DNA of 64,000 nt, from assembly GCF_036172515.1 (NCBI RefSeq), contig NZ_JAXKVW010000011.1, forward strand, positions 25,278 through 89,277, written 5' to 3'. Made by a program: the position numbers and the translations under genes. Under the pieces are notes generated by a model. The model had not been told where the DNA came from, ran no database searches, and saw only the letters and a program-made list of their open reading frames with translations. Numbering within the stretch: position 1 is the stretch's first letter; the number at the start of each line of letters is the position of its first letter. Source of the DNA: Flexistipes sp. (GTDB taxonomy: Bacteria; Chrysiogenota; Deferribacteres; Deferribacterales; Flexistipitaceae). Below, one piece after another: positions 27,880 to 37,545 of this stretch.

Positions 27880-28790
27880 ATAATCCGCTCATAACTGAAA
27901 TTTGCGGTGTTAAATTTAATAATCCACTCATAATGGCCAGTGGTACGTTTGGTTACGGTCTGGAATATTCAGAAATAATCGATTTAAATAAAATAGGCGG
28001 AATCTCGGTAAAAGGAATATCACTGAATGAGGTTCAGGGTAATCCAATGCCCAGAATAATGGAAACACACGCAGGGATGTTAAATGCCATCGGGTTGCAG
28101 AATGTGGGAGTTGAAAAATTTATAAAAGAAAAACTACCGGGAATTAAGAAATACAGCACACGGATTATAGCAAATTTCTGGGGAAAAACAGTTGATGAAT
28201 ATGTTAAAGTTGCAGAGGTTCTGGATAAAGAAGATGTGGACATGCTTGAAATGAATATATCATGTCCCAATATAAAAGAAGGGGGCATAGCATTCGGAAC
28301 AGATCCGAAAATGACCTTTGATGTGGTCAGTGAAGTAAAAAAAGCAGTAAATAATAAACCATTAGTTGTAAAACTATCTCCAAATGTCTCGGATATAAGT
28401 ATATTTGGCCGTGCAGTTGAAGATGCCGGTGCAGATGCTGTCAGCGCCATAAATACGCTATTAGGTATGTCTATCAACACAAACACACGCAAACCTTTTT
28501 TATCTAACGTTACAGGAGGGCTCAGCGGCCCGGCAATCAAGCCTGTGGCAGTAAAGATGGTTTATGACTTGTATAAAACAATCAGTATTCCGATTATCGG
28601 CATAGGCGGGATAATGAACTACAAAGATGTGATAGAATTCTATTTAGCCGGAGCAAGTGCTGTTCAGATAGGAACAGCAAACTTCGTAGACCCTGAAATT
28701 ACCCTTGAGATAATCAAAGACCTGGAAAACTATTGCATTGAAAATAAAATAGCTAATATTTCCCAGCTCAGCGGTGGAATAGTTGTTTAA
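27876..28790 (+). CDS. pyrD: dihydroorotate dehydrogenase, type 1B catalytic subunit
   Basis: 304-aa FMN enzyme oxidising dihydroorotate to orotate in pyrimidine synthesis, using NAD+ through PyrK. Class 1B is shown by the active-site cysteine in EMNISCPNIKEGG and by adjacent pyrK. The phosphate-binding glycine stretch IIGIGGIMNYKD and IGTANFVDP near the end are typical. I take the ATG at 27876 with AAGGAG upstream, overlapping the pyrK stop by 4 nt; an in-frame ATG at 27849 lacks a ribosome site. It is the last gene of carB-pyrK-pyrD and faces ntrX convergently. Confidence 0.95.
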   Translation: MNNPLITEICGVKFNNPLIMASGTFGYGLEYSEIIDLNKIGGISVKGISLNEVQGNPMPRIMETHAGMLNAIGLQNVGVEKFIKEKLPGIKKYSTRIIANFWGKTVDEYVKVAEVLDKEDVDMLEMNISCPNIKEGGIAFGTDPKMTFDVVSEVKKAVNNKPLVVKLSPNVSDISIFGRAVEDAGADAVSAINTLLGMSINTNTRKPFLSNVTGGLSGPAIKPVAVKMVYDLYKTISIPIIGIGGIMNYKDVIEFYLAGASAVQIGTANFVDPEITLEIIKDLENYCIENKIANISQLSGGIVV

Positions 28791-28979
28791 TTAGCTGGCT
28801 TATTGGTTAATTTGTGAATCTGTAAAATAGCTATCCAATATTAAAGTTTAAACATAGGGCTAAAATAAAGGAACAAATAATGCCTATCGCAATAACGTCC
28901 GATAAGATATATTATGTTAAGTTTACACGAAAGCGTACAAATATTTTTATACCCAGCATACCTCCTTCTTTCCCGGGAG

Positions 28980-30362
28980 TTAATCCCTGAATTGATCCAA
29001 ACTGTAGTCTTTAATTTTTTTGTGAAGATATGTTCTCTCTATTCCGAGATATTTAGCTGATTGGGATACGTTCCATTTTTTGTTTTGCAGTGTCTTTAAT
29101 ATGTAGTATTTTTCAAAGCGCTCTTTTGCTTTCTTCAAATTGTCATTTCTGTAAATGATTGTTTCCATTTCTTTTTCGACGTCTTTTTTGTTATTGGATG
29201 CAAAATTTTTCATTATAAATTCCGGTGCATCCTTTACTGTTAATATGTCATTTTCTGTTAGTACAACCATTCTCTCGATGATATTTTTAAGCTGTCTAAC
29301 ATTTCCCGGCCATGTGTACTCCATAAAAATATCCATCAGATTTTTATCAATTTTCTTTATCTGTAAACCGTTAGTTTGACAGGATTCTTTAATAAAGTAG
29401 TTTGTTAACAGTGGTATATCGTCTTTTCTTTTTCTCAACGGGGGTACATAAATGGGAATTACGTTTATCCTGTAATATAAGTCTTCTCTAAAATTGTTTC
29501 TGTCTATCTCTTTTTCCAGGTCTTTATTCGTTGCAGAAATAATTCTGAAATCGGATCGGATTACTTCATTCCCCCCTACCCGTGTAAATTCACCTGTTTC
29601 CAAAACCCTTAAGAGTTTGGCTTGTAAGTTAATGTCCATATCACCAATCTCATCGAGGAATATTGTACCTTTGTTTCCGTTTTCCAGCTTACCTATTTTT
29701 CTGCTTGCAGCTCCGGTGAATGCTCCTTTTTCATAGCCGAACATTTCACTTTCCATCAGCTCACTTGGAATTGCTGAGCAGTTTATTTCGACAAATTTGT
29801 TGTTCGATTTTTTACTGAGTAGATGTATTAACCTGGCGACATGCTCTTTGCCTGTTCCGTTTTCACCAGTTATTAAGACCCAGGCATTTGTGGGCGCAAT
29901 CTTTTCTATTCTTGATTTCAGCTGCTTTACGGGTTCACTGGTTCCAATCAGTTCGTATTTTTTCAACAGATTAAATTTGTATTCTTTTAAGTCTGATTTG
30001 AGTTTAAGTTTGTCTTCCAAGTGCTTTATAATTAAGATTATTCTGTCAAGGGACAGAGGTTTTTCCAGGTAGTCGTATGCTCCGTATTTTATTGTTTCAA
30101 CGGCGTTTTCAATATTCCCATGTCCGCTTATCATAATGACTTCGGTTTCTGGAAAATATTTTTTGATTTTATGTAGTCCTTCACTACCATCGTGGTCTGG
30201 CAGCCAGATATCCAAAAAAATCACATCGAAAATTTCATGTTTTAATTTTTTCATTCCGTCATTGAAGTTGAGTGCATATTCAGCTTCATAGCCTTCATCG
30301 GTTAATATGCTTTGTATAGTGGTACATATGTTTATTTCATCGTCAATTATTAGTATTTTCAT
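28980..30362 (-). CDS. ntrX: sigma54-dependent response regulator, NtrX-like
   Basis: 460-aa NtrC-family activator. The receiver domain has phosphorylation site Asp51 (VIFLDIWLPD). The AAA+ domain has Walker A GENGTGKE around 166-173 and the sigma54-contacting GAFTGA at 213-218. The C-terminal Fis-type helix-turn-helix ends with SAKYLGIERTYLHKKIK. The kinase gene ntrY overlaps its start by 20 nt, and AGGTGAG lies before the ATG. NtrYX pairs typically act in nitrogen, redox or envelope control; the targets here are unknown. Confidence 0.92.
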   Translation of the reverse strand: MKILIIDDEINICTTIQSILTDEGYEAEYALNFNDGMKKLKHEIFDVIFLDIWLPDHDGSEGLHKIKKYFPETEVIMISGHGNIENAVETIKYGAYDYLEKPLSLDRIILIIKHLEDKLKLKSDLKEYKFNLLKKYELIGTSEPVKQLKSRIEKIAPTNAWVLITGENGTGKEHVARLIHLLSKKSNNKFVEINCSAIPSELMESEMFGYEKGAFTGAASRKIGKLENGNKGTIFLDEIGDMDINLQAKLLRVLETGEFTRVGGNEVIRSDFRIISATNKDLEKEIDRNNFREDLYYRINVIPIYVPPLRKRKDDIPLLTNYFIKESCQTNGLQIKKIDKNLMDIFMEYTWPGNVRQLKNIIERMVVLTENDILTVKDAPEFIMKNFASNNKKDVEKEMETIIYRNDNLKKAKERFEKYYILKTLQNKKWNVSQSAKYLGIERTYLHKKIKDYSLDQFRD

Positions 30363-32508
30363 TACTCACCTGTGCGTACGGTAATTTTATATTAAATGTT
30401 GTATATTTATTTTTTTCGCTGTCTATTTTAACGCTTCCGGAGTGTTCTTCAATAATTTTTTTCACAATTGCAAGGCCCAGGCCGGTTCCATCCGGTTTTT
30501 TGCTGAAATAAGGCATAAATATTTTTTCAATATCATTCTTGTCTATACCTGCACCATCGTCTTTGAATACTACCTTTACCCAATTTTTGTCTCTAAAAAC
30601 ATCTATAAAGATATTTCCGTTATCATTTAGTGCATGAATGGAATTATTTATTAAATTCAGAAACATCCTTTTGATTTGTTGTTTATCCGCATAAATTTCT
30701 AATGATTCATCAATATTCTTGTGGAAATTTATATTTGGATGGGACTGCTGATATATAAATACTACTGAATCTACCAACTTACTGATATTAAAATATTCTT
30801 TTTTAATTTCCGGCAGCCGTGCAAAGCTGTTGAATTCATTGACAAGGTTGTACAACTCATTTGCTTCGTTAATAACAGTTGACATGCTTTCTTCGAGCAT
30901 TTGTTTCATCTCTGCATCATCAAGTTTTTTCACTTTTCTTAGCATCCGCTCTGCTGAAAGTTTTATGGGAGTAAGCGGATTTTTTATTTCGTGGGCAATT
31001 CTTGTAGCAATTTCCCTCCAAATGTTTATTCTTTGCAGCCTGACAACCTCTGAAATGTCATCCAACACTAAAACTATATTTTCTAAATTATTCCTGTCTA
31101 AAATTTTTGAGATTGTAACGGTAAAAGTGCGGTTATCTCCGTTTACAGACAGTTCTGTCTGAAAATTAGTAAAACTATCTTCGCTTTTAATAAAGTTGTT
31201 AAGAAACTTTTTGAGTTTTTCATTTGTAAACTGGTTCTCTGAATTTACAAATTTCTCCCCTATTCTGTTCACTTTAAGTATTTCAAGACTGCTGTTAAGA
31301 AGAAAAATTGATGATTTTACATTTTTAAAAATAGTGTCTATGTATTGGTTATCTTTGGAAATTTGGTTGTACATTTCCGAAAGTATTTCATTTTTCTTTT
31401 TTAATTCCTCATTATGCAGCCTTAATTTTTGTGTCATATCGTTGAATGATTCCACCAGAAAACCTACTTCGTCATTGCCTGCCTTATCAAGTACCACATC
31501 GAGGTTTCCTTCTGAAACCTGGTGAGATGCAGAGGTAAGTTTTTCCAGGGGGTCTGTAATGCTCTTTGCAAAGAGAAGGCTACCCCAAATACCGGCAAAT
31601 ACAACAAGTAAGGTCATCATAACTAATAAAATTTTATATGAATTTTCTATAGGTTTTGAATAAAATTTAATCTGTCTGTAGTTGTTATAGGATTCCAGAA
31701 TACGGGAAACCTTTTCCGCTTGTTGTGCAGGAACGGTTTTATAAACAAAAAGCGCTCCAAGAATGATGTTATCATTAACGGTGGAGGAAATCGGCTGTCC
31801 CACCCAGTAAACCTGCTTGTTGCTGAAAAATTTATATTGTGCAACTTGGGAGCCGGATAATACTTTATTCAGCTCTTCATTTCCTATGATAATGGACAGA
31901 TAAATATTCTTGTCTATGCTGATCAGCTCTGTTTTTTGGTTATTATAGATACCAATTCCCCGAATTCGGTTGTCCTTCATATAGCCTCTTACAAATTCGG
32001 CCATTTCATCATAATTTTTATGGAGGAGGAATCCTTTGGAGGTTATAAGTTTGGAAAGAATACTTGTTTGTTCGATAATATCCTGTTCTACCTGGTTTTG
32101 ATATCGCTGCATCAAATCGATAGAGTTTTTTAGTGCCAATTCCACCTGGGCATTGAACCATTTGTCTATGGAATTGTTTATTATTGCATTTGAAAAGGTG
32201 AAGACAACCGCTACCGGGATCACAGTAAGTATAATGGAAAATATTACCAGTTTGCTCTGAAGTTTTGTCCCGAATACATTTTTTCGTTGATCCAGAAGCA
32301 GTTTACCCACTTTTCTGAAAATAACGATGAGAAGAACAAGCAGTAAAATGATATTGATATTTACTAAAAGAAAGATTGATATATTTGAATACCAGGGGAA
32401 ATCGGAATTGACTAACTGGGAGCTGGCAATGAAATTAAGTATAACTAAAATAATGGCAAATAAAGAATACCATAAAACTTTACTTTTTTTACCAATGTAT
32501 TTTATCAA
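30343..32508 (-). CDS. ntrY: sensor histidine kinase, NtrY-like
   Basis: 721-aa membrane kinase with NtrY architecture: several N-terminal hydrophobic segments within residues ~1-115, an extracytoplasmic region, another membrane segment near residue 300, a HAMP linker (SITDPLEKLTSASHQVSEGN), a PAS region, HisKA with RIAHEIKNPLTPIKLSAERM near residue 507, and HATPase with GTGLGLAIVKKIIEEHSG. It partners the overlapping ntrX. It ends a long minus-strand gene series that includes housekeeping genes, so it may be read from an upstream promoter as well as its own. Confidence 0.92.
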   Translation of the reverse strand: MIKYIGKKSKVLWYSLFAIILVILNFIASSQLVNSDFPWYSNISIFLLVNINIILLLVLLIVIFRKVGKLLLDQRKNVFGTKLQSKLVIFSIILTVIPVAVVFTFSNAIINNSIDKWFNAQVELALKNSIDLMQRYQNQVEQDIIEQTSILSKLITSKGFLLHKNYDEMAEFVRGYMKDNRIRGIGIYNNQKTELISIDKNIYLSIIIGNEELNKVLSGSQVAQYKFFSNKQVYWVGQPISSTVNDNIILGALFVYKTVPAQQAEKVSRILESYNNYRQIKFYSKPIENSYKILLVMMTLLVVFAGIWGSLLFAKSITDPLEKLTSASHQVSEGNLDVVLDKAGNDEVGFLVESFNDMTQKLRLHNEELKKKNEILSEMYNQISKDNQYIDTIFKNVKSSIFLLNSSLEILKVNRIGEKFVNSENQFTNEKLKKFLNNFIKSEDSFTNFQTELSVNGDNRTFTVTISKILDRNNLENIVLVLDDISEVVRLQRINIWREIATRIAHEIKNPLTPIKLSAERMLRKVKKLDDAEMKQMLEESMSTVINEANELYNLVNEFNSFARLPEIKKEYFNISKLVDSVVFIYQQSHPNINFHKNIDESLEIYADKQQIKRMFLNLINNSIHALNDNGNIFIDVFRDKNWVKVVFKDDGAGIDKNDIEKIFMPYFSKKPDGTGLGLAIVKKIIEEHSGSVKIDSEKNKYTTFNIKLPYAQVSNENTNN

Positions 32509-32554
32509 TCACTGCTCCGGCCTTCTGCTTTTTTTCGTTTAAATAATAAAAAAT

Positions 32555-33373
32555 TTATAAGGCTAACAGACCCAAATCATTTACGACCTGATCAACAGTT
32601 TCTTTTTTTATAACTTTTTCTTTTATAAGATATGATTCAAACATGGCATTGTCACAAATTGTGTTTATAACTCTGGGGATGCCACCGGAAGCTTCAAAAA
32701 TGGATCTGTAGGCATCATCAGCAAAAAAATTATATTTAGCGCCTGATACTTTTATCCTGTGCATAATGTAATTTTTGGTACTTTCAAAGTCAAGCTGCTT
32801 TAGTTCGCATTTTAGTGCAACCCTTTGTCGTAAAGGTTCATCTACTGAAAGGTTAGTTTCCAGCTCGGGCAGCCCAAAAAAAATAAATGTCAGCAATTTC
32901 CCAAATTCGTCCTCAAAGTTCAGAATACCTCTGATTTCTTCCATGACATCTCTGTGTTTAAGCATTTGTGCTTCATCAATCAAAATGACAGCTTTCTTCC
33001 CTTTCTCATTGAGCTCATACAGTCTTTTGTACAGAGCTGTTAGCATTCCAGGTTTATCTGTCGATATATTTTCAACGTCCATTTGGGTGCATATTTTTTT
33101 TAGTATCCATTCGGAAGTAATTTCCGAATGAACCACAATCATTAATACGGTTTCATATTGCTGAGGATCCAGCTCTTCAAAAAGTAATCGGGCAAGGGTA
33201 GTTTTCCCTGTGCCGATTTGTCCGGTTACAAGGGCAAGCCCTTTACGGTTTTCAATGATATGCCTGAGCCTGGTAAGAGTTTCCTGGTGTGGTTTTGATG
33301 AATAAAAATACTTCAAATCCGGGGCATTGTTAAAAGGCAGTTCTTTAATCTGGAAAAACTCTTTTACACTCAT
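32555..33373 (-). CDS. ExeA/GspA-like AAA ATPase
   Basis: 272-aa ATPase of the ExeA (TniB-like AAA_22) group. Walker A GQIGTGKTT lies near residue 51 and Walker B AVILIDEAQML near 131. The protein ends with family-typical GGIPRVINTICDNAM. In Aeromonas, ExeA helps place the secretin through the cell wall; here there is no C-terminal peptidoglycan-binding domain. The large TPR gene lies immediately upstream, so a role in a multiprotein envelope assembly is possible. ATG 33373 follows AGGTG closely; GTG 33379 is the alternative start. Confidence 0.75.
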   Translation of the reverse strand: MSVKEFFQIKELPFNNAPDLKYFYSSKPHQETLTRLRHIIENRKGLALVTGQIGTGKTTLARLLFEELDPQQYETVLMIVVHSEITSEWILKKICTQMDVENISTDKPGMLTALYKRLYELNEKGKKAVILIDEAQMLKHRDVMEEIRGILNFEDEFGKLLTFIFFGLPELETNLSVDEPLRQRVALKCELKQLDFESTKNYIMHRIKVSGAKYNFFADDAYRSIFEASGGIPRVINTICDNAMFESYLIKEKVIKKETVDQVVNDLGLLAL

Positions 33374-33404
33374 ATTCACCTGCTGATAACAGTTTTAATA
33401 AATT

Positions 33405-35774
33405 TTACAAATATGATATCTTCTTTTTATCTTTCAAATCATTATCATCTGAACTATCAATATTTGTTTCAGATGAATGGGACGAACCCAAAGAATCAGG
33501 ATTATCTATCTTAGCTTTAACATCTCTAAAGTTTTCATCGAGAAAGAATACTTTTTTGTAATAATTTAAGGCCACAGGAGCATTACCTCTGATTTCGTAT
33601 ATGTGAGCAATTTCATAAAGAGAATTTAACATCCTCTCCTTATCTGAATAATCTACAACAATAAGTTTGTGAATATTGATGGATTGATCGTAATTTCCCA
33701 ATAACTTATAGCATTCTGCCATTAGATACAGGCTTTCATATCTTTTATTACTCGTTGCTGACTTTTTAAGCTCAGTTATGGCATCATCGTAAAGCTCCAT
33801 TTCCATGTAAGCCATAGCCATATTATAGTGTGTTTCATAATCCCCGGGGTCTATCATTTCATTGATACTTTCACGAATAGATTTTGCAACATCCTTAAAT
33901 TCGGAAGTTAAGCTGTTTATGTCCTCGCTTTTTTCTTCAGTTACTTCTTTGCTTTCACTTTCTTCACTGAAAAGAATAAGCTCTGTAGCAAGATTTTTAA
34001 TTTCCTCATCATCAGGATATTGCTGTAGAAGTTCGTCCAAAGCAGAGTGAGCAGTGTCAAAGTCATTTCTGTCAATCAATTGCTTTATTTTTTCTATTTT
34101 TGTCTCTTTACTTTCTGAAGAGACCTCAATATCGGAATCCTCACTCTCCTGCTCAACCGGTGTTTCGCTGAAAATATTTCCCTCGTTCATTTCATTCAAA
34201 TCAAAATCTTCCAGCTCATCAAGAGATTCTGATTCTTCATCACTTTTTTCAGTTTCGGGAGATTGTTTATCAGAATAACTTTGCTCATTGTGCTCTAATC
34301 CACTGATGTTATCTAAAGGTTCAGCTGATTCATTGTCAAATCCCGTTTCATCTTCATTACCTGAATTCCTGCCGGAGTCCAGATCATTAAGATCAAATTC
34401 CATATCCAAATCGGTATCTTCTTCCTCACTGTCTTTTTCGGTACTTTCTCCAATATCTGCATTATTTAGCTCCAAGCCGAAGATATCCTCATCTTCCATT
34501 TCTTCCTGAAGATCTACATCTATTGAATCCAGAAGGTTTTCTGATTTTTCTCCCATATCTTCAAAAGATGTCTGCTCCAAAAGGTCCCCGAAATCTTTAA
34601 CATCATCGGACTGTGTCACATCTTCTTCATCTGCTTCGAAATCATTAGCATGGTTAAAGCCTGTTTTTTCAAGATCTGAAATAAACTGCTCCAGGTTGTC
34701 TGCTCTTTCATTATCTCCACGTTGATTGTATATGTCTTTAAGATGTCTGTATAAGTTTATTGTGGTATCTCTGTCTTCGCACTTTTCGGAAATTATTGCC
34801 ATTGCATCCAGAATCTCTGTGTGATCTAAAGAGCTATAATATTTTTCAATAATATCCATTACTGAGTTGTCAAAATTATATTTAGGAAGATCAGCAATTT
34901 CTTCCAAAAGCTTCACTGTTTCATCATAATTTCTGTGATTTATCGTGTATTGAAGCAGATAATTGTAAATGGCTATATGATTATATTTATCTTTAATTTC
35001 CTCGAAAAATTCCGGGTCATCGTCATAATCCAGAAATTCGACAAAGTCACTGAAAAAGGACTCATCAAAATTTTCATGAAGATAGTTTATTCCATATTTA
35101 CTGAAGAGCTCCTTATGCTCATCTGTATCTTTGTAATAAGGTATAATAAATTTAATACAATTTGTCAGGTCACAATCATTCTTTATGGCTGTATCTACAA
35201 GATTGCTTATTAGTTGTTCTTTATTATATTTATCTGCCAGCTCAAAGGCATGGTAAATAAATCTGTTTACTTCCTGCTGTTTGCCGTATTTGTCGAATTT
35301 TAAGATAATATTATAATAATTTTCAGCATTGCTTCTGTTGTACTCGGCTATCTCTTTTAAAATATCTACAGCTTTATCTTTTTCACCGCGCTCTTCATAT
35401 ATGTTACTCAATTCATAAAGCACATTAACATGCTCTGCCAGCAGACCTTTTTTGCTGTAGAGTTTCGAAATCTTACGATATAAATCCAGTTGGTCGGGAA
35501 AAAATCTTATTATTTTTCTGGTGACAGCGATAGCTCTTTCTGTGAATTTATCTTCTTCGAGTTTTTCCGCAAGATTCCTGTAAACTTCTATTGCTTTTGA
35601 TTCGTTACCCATCTTGTAATGTATATCACCAAGAAGATTGTATGCTTCGAAATCATTTGGATTTTTATTTATTAAATTCTTACAGGTGCTCAGCGCTTTC
35701 TTAAAGTGACCCTTTGCATATAATGCCTTAGCCTGACTTATTGTGTCTGTCTTATGTTTACCAAATAATTTCAT
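33405..35774 (-). CDS. large TPR-repeat protein with acidic middle region
   Basis: 789-aa soluble-looking protein with no signal peptide or membrane helix. Residues ~10-130 hold TPR-type helical repeats (ALYAKGHFKKALSTCKNLI, AYNLLGDIHYKMGN). Residues ~380-570 are very acidic, with many Asp, Glu and Ser and low complexity, probably disordered. Further TPR-like repeats (NMAMAYMEMELYDDAITELK) occur near residue 670. The size and acidic linker suggest a scaffold. Its start overlaps the end of queE by 4 nt. I do not recognise a named family. With the ExeA-like ATPase downstream it may belong to an envelope or motility complex; that is inference. Confidence 0.75.
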   Translation of the reverse strand: MKLFGKHKTDTISQAKALYAKGHFKKALSTCKNLINKNPNDFEAYNLLGDIHYKMGNESKAIEVYRNLAEKLEEDKFTERAIAVTRKIIRFFPDQLDLYRKISKLYSKKGLLAEHVNVLYELSNIYEERGEKDKAVDILKEIAEYNRSNAENYYNIILKFDKYGKQQEVNRFIYHAFELADKYNKEQLISNLVDTAIKNDCDLTNCIKFIIPYYKDTDEHKELFSKYGINYLHENFDESFFSDFVEFLDYDDDPEFFEEIKDKYNHIAIYNYLLQYTINHRNYDETVKLLEEIADLPKYNFDNSVMDIIEKYYSSLDHTEILDAMAIISEKCEDRDTTINLYRHLKDIYNQRGDNERADNLEQFISDLEKTGFNHANDFEADEEDVTQSDDVKDFGDLLEQTSFEDMGEKSENLLDSIDVDLQEEMEDEDIFGLELNNADIGESTEKDSEEEDTDLDMEFDLNDLDSGRNSGNEDETGFDNESAEPLDNISGLEHNEQSYSDKQSPETEKSDEESESLDELEDFDLNEMNEGNIFSETPVEQESEDSDIEVSSESKETKIEKIKQLIDRNDFDTAHSALDELLQQYPDDEEIKNLATELILFSEESESKEVTEEKSEDINSLTSEFKDVAKSIRESINEMIDPGDYETHYNMAMAYMEMELYDDAITELKKSATSNKRYESLYLMAECYKLLGNYDQSINIHKLIVVDYSDKERMLNSLYEIAHIYEIRGNAPVALNYYKKVFFLDENFRDVKAKIDNPDSLGSSHSSETNIDSSDDNDLKDKKKISYL

Positions 35775-36478
35775 CTTATCTCCATAAATTTATGTGTTTG
35801 GGGGATAAAATAAGCATTTACTCCATTATCTTGCAAAAGATCAATTATATATTCCAGTTTATTATTATAACTTATATTATTCAGAGGTTGCAAGTATATT
35901 TCTTTTATTTTTGAATCCATTAAAAATTTAAGGGCAGCGCTCATTTCTATTTCAGTTATATTTTTACTTATTATAAGTTTAACATATGTTTTGCTTGTGT
36001 CAATTGATCTCAAAATTTTCTGAACCGACTGAAGATTGTTTACTCCAAAGGAACTATTAATTTTTAAATCAATACTGAAGATATCCACGATATCTTGTAA
36101 TGCCAATAACTTATCAGAGTAAAAGCCGCTTGTTTCCAAAAAGATTCTGATCCCGGATATTCTTTTGACAGATTTAATAAAGTCTTTTAAAAAACCGAAT
36201 TGATCCAGCGGTTCTCCGCCTGTTATGGAGATGCTGTGGAATGAATTAAGACCAAAGGCTTCTGTAATATTACCGGCTAAATCCACTGGTGAAACCGGAT
36301 TTTGTATCTTTTTGTCTTTAATAATGAAAAAATCTTCCGCAGAGTAATCGGTATCACAGTTCAAGCAGTTTATGGAACAACCGGCGAATCTCACAAAGAG
36401 CTGTTTTGCTCCGACATATTTGCCTTCTCCCTGAATCGACGGAAAAATCTCTTTGATGTATCCAGAAGAATTATTCAT
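35771..36478 (-). CDS. queE: 7-carboxy-7-deazaguanine synthase
   Basis: 235-aa radical SAM enzyme converting 6-carboxytetrahydropterin to 7-carboxy-7-deazaguanine in queuosine synthesis. The Fe-S ligands are Cys34, Cys38 and Cys41 (CX3CX2C in GCSINCLNCDT), matching the radical SAM pattern, and ISITGGEPLDQ follows near residue 80. The N-terminus EIFPSIQGEG is diagnostic of QueE. It overlaps queD by 8 nt, so the two consecutive pathway steps are coupled. queC and the tRNA transglycosylase gene are not in the window. Confidence 0.95.
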   Translation of the reverse strand: MNNSSGYIKEIFPSIQGEGKYVGAKQLFVRFAGCSINCLNCDTDYSAEDFFIIKDKKIQNPVSPVDLAGNITEAFGLNSFHSISITGGEPLDQFGFLKDFIKSVKRISGIRIFLETSGFYSDKLLALQDIVDIFSIDLKINSSFGVNNLQSVQKILRSIDTSKTYVKLIISKNITEIEMSAALKFLMDSKIKEIYLQPLNNISYNNKLEYIIDLLQDNGVNAYFIPQTHKFMEIR

Positions 36479-36830
36479 AATACTCCGCAGCAGAATTATT
36501 GCTTTCCCATACAGTTACACTATCCATCCTATCTTTAAACCTGGACTTTAATTTCTTATAAATAAAATGTGCTATATTTTCGCTTGTGGGATTGACTCGT
36601 GAAAAATATTCATGATCGTTAAGGTATGTATGATCCAGAGTGTTAAGGATGTTTTTTACTTCTTTTTTCAACTCCCTGAAATCCACAAGCATACCCAGTT
36701 CATCAAGCTCTTCCCCCTTCAGGGAAACTTCAATCTGCCAATTGTGACCGTGAAGTTTTTCACAGTTTCCTTCATATTCCCTCAGATTGTGGGCTGATGA
36801 AAAATTATCAGTTACTTTAACTTTATACAT
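36471..36830 (-). CDS. queD: 6-carboxytetrahydropterin synthase
   Basis: 119-aa enzyme of the PTPS/QueD family that makes 6-carboxytetrahydropterin from dihydroneopterin triphosphate. Zinc ligands His14, His27 and His29 (FSSAHNL; KLHGHNW) and catalytic Cys23 are all present, as is the late TVWESNNSAA. It overlaps the pseudouridine synthase gene by 8 nt upstream and queE by 8 nt downstream. The length is normal for the bacterial short form. Confidence 0.95.
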   Translation of the reverse strand: MYKVKVTDNFSSAHNLREYEGNCEKLHGHNWQIEVSLKGEELDELGMLVDFRELKKEVKNILNTLDHTYLNDHEYFSRVNPTSENIAHFIYKKLKSRFKDRMDSVTVWESNNSAAEYYE

Positions 36831-37545
36831 TTGTAATCTCCATGATTTCGTTTTTTGTTAATTGCCTGAATTCACCTGGATTCAGGTCTTTTAGACCGAC
36901 ACACCCTATTTTTGTTCTGATTAATCTCCTGGTTTTTTTCCCGCAGTGATTAATCATATTTCTTATTTGCCTGTTTTTCCCTTCATAAAGTACAATTCTG
37001 TATTTTCTGTCAGCAAGTTTGTCGATTTTGCACGGCATATAGTTTGTTCCGTTGAATGTTATCCCCTGTTCAAGGAGTTTTATATCCGCTTCCGACAAGT
37101 TTTCATCGATATAAACTAAATATTCCTTGGGGATTTTATTATCGGGTCTTTGAAGTTTTTGTATAAAATGTCCGTCATTGCTGAACAATATGAGCCCCTC
37201 GCTGTTATAATCCAGCCTTCCCGAATAAGCCGGTTTTTTTCTGTTTAATTTATCGAAATCGGAGAGGCATCGCTTTTCCCCTTCCCGCTCATATGAGGTT
37301 AATACTGCCTTTGGCTTATAAAAAGCCCAATATTCTTTTGTTTTGGTTGCTATTAAATGGTTATCCAACATGACTTCATCGTTATCCCTGTCAACATATG
37401 TTGCCGGAGATGAAATTATTGCGCCGTTTAAACGAACACGACGTGAAAATATCGCTTCATCAGCTTTTCTCCTGGATAGAGAAGTATTGGAAGCCAAGAA
37501 TTTATTTAGGCGAATTTTTGTCAGCTCTGTTTTAACTCCTGCCAT
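36823..37545 (-). CDS. RsuA/RluB-family 23S/16S rRNA pseudouridine synthase
   Basis: 240-aa enzyme with an N-terminal S4 RNA-binding domain (residues ~11-60, IRLNKFLASNTSLSRRKADE) and a pseudouridine synthase domain whose catalytic aspartate is Asp112 in SGRLDYNSEGLILFS. The genomic link of scpA-scpB with rluB is common in bacteria and favours RluB (23S U2605) over RsuA or RluE, but sequence alone cannot fix the target. It overlaps scpB by 25 nt. Confidence 0.9.
   Translation of the reverse strand: MAGVKTELTKIRLNKFLASNTSLSRRKADEAIFSRRVRLNGAIISSPATYVDRDNDEVMLDNHLIATKTKEYWAFYKPKAVLTSYEREGEKRCLSDFDKLNRKKPAYSGRLDYNSEGLILFSNDGHFIQKLQRPDNKIPKEYLVYIDENLSEADIKLLEQGITFNGTNYMPCKIDKLADRKYRIVLYEGKNRQIRNMINHCGKKTRRLIRTKIGCVGLKDLNPGEFRQLTKNEIMEITNV

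Noticed and set aside
28880..28990. 36-codon ORF between pyrD and ntrX on the plus strand with a weak AAAGGAAC before its ATG
   Set aside because: Too short, no recognisable similarity, and it runs into the 3' end of ntrX on the other strand.
33405..35774. Several plus-strand frames (33862, 34054, 34288, 34935) of 60-90 codons, rich in Ser
   Set aside because: They are antisense shadows of the acidic, serine-rich TPR protein; none has a ribosome site or plausible composition.
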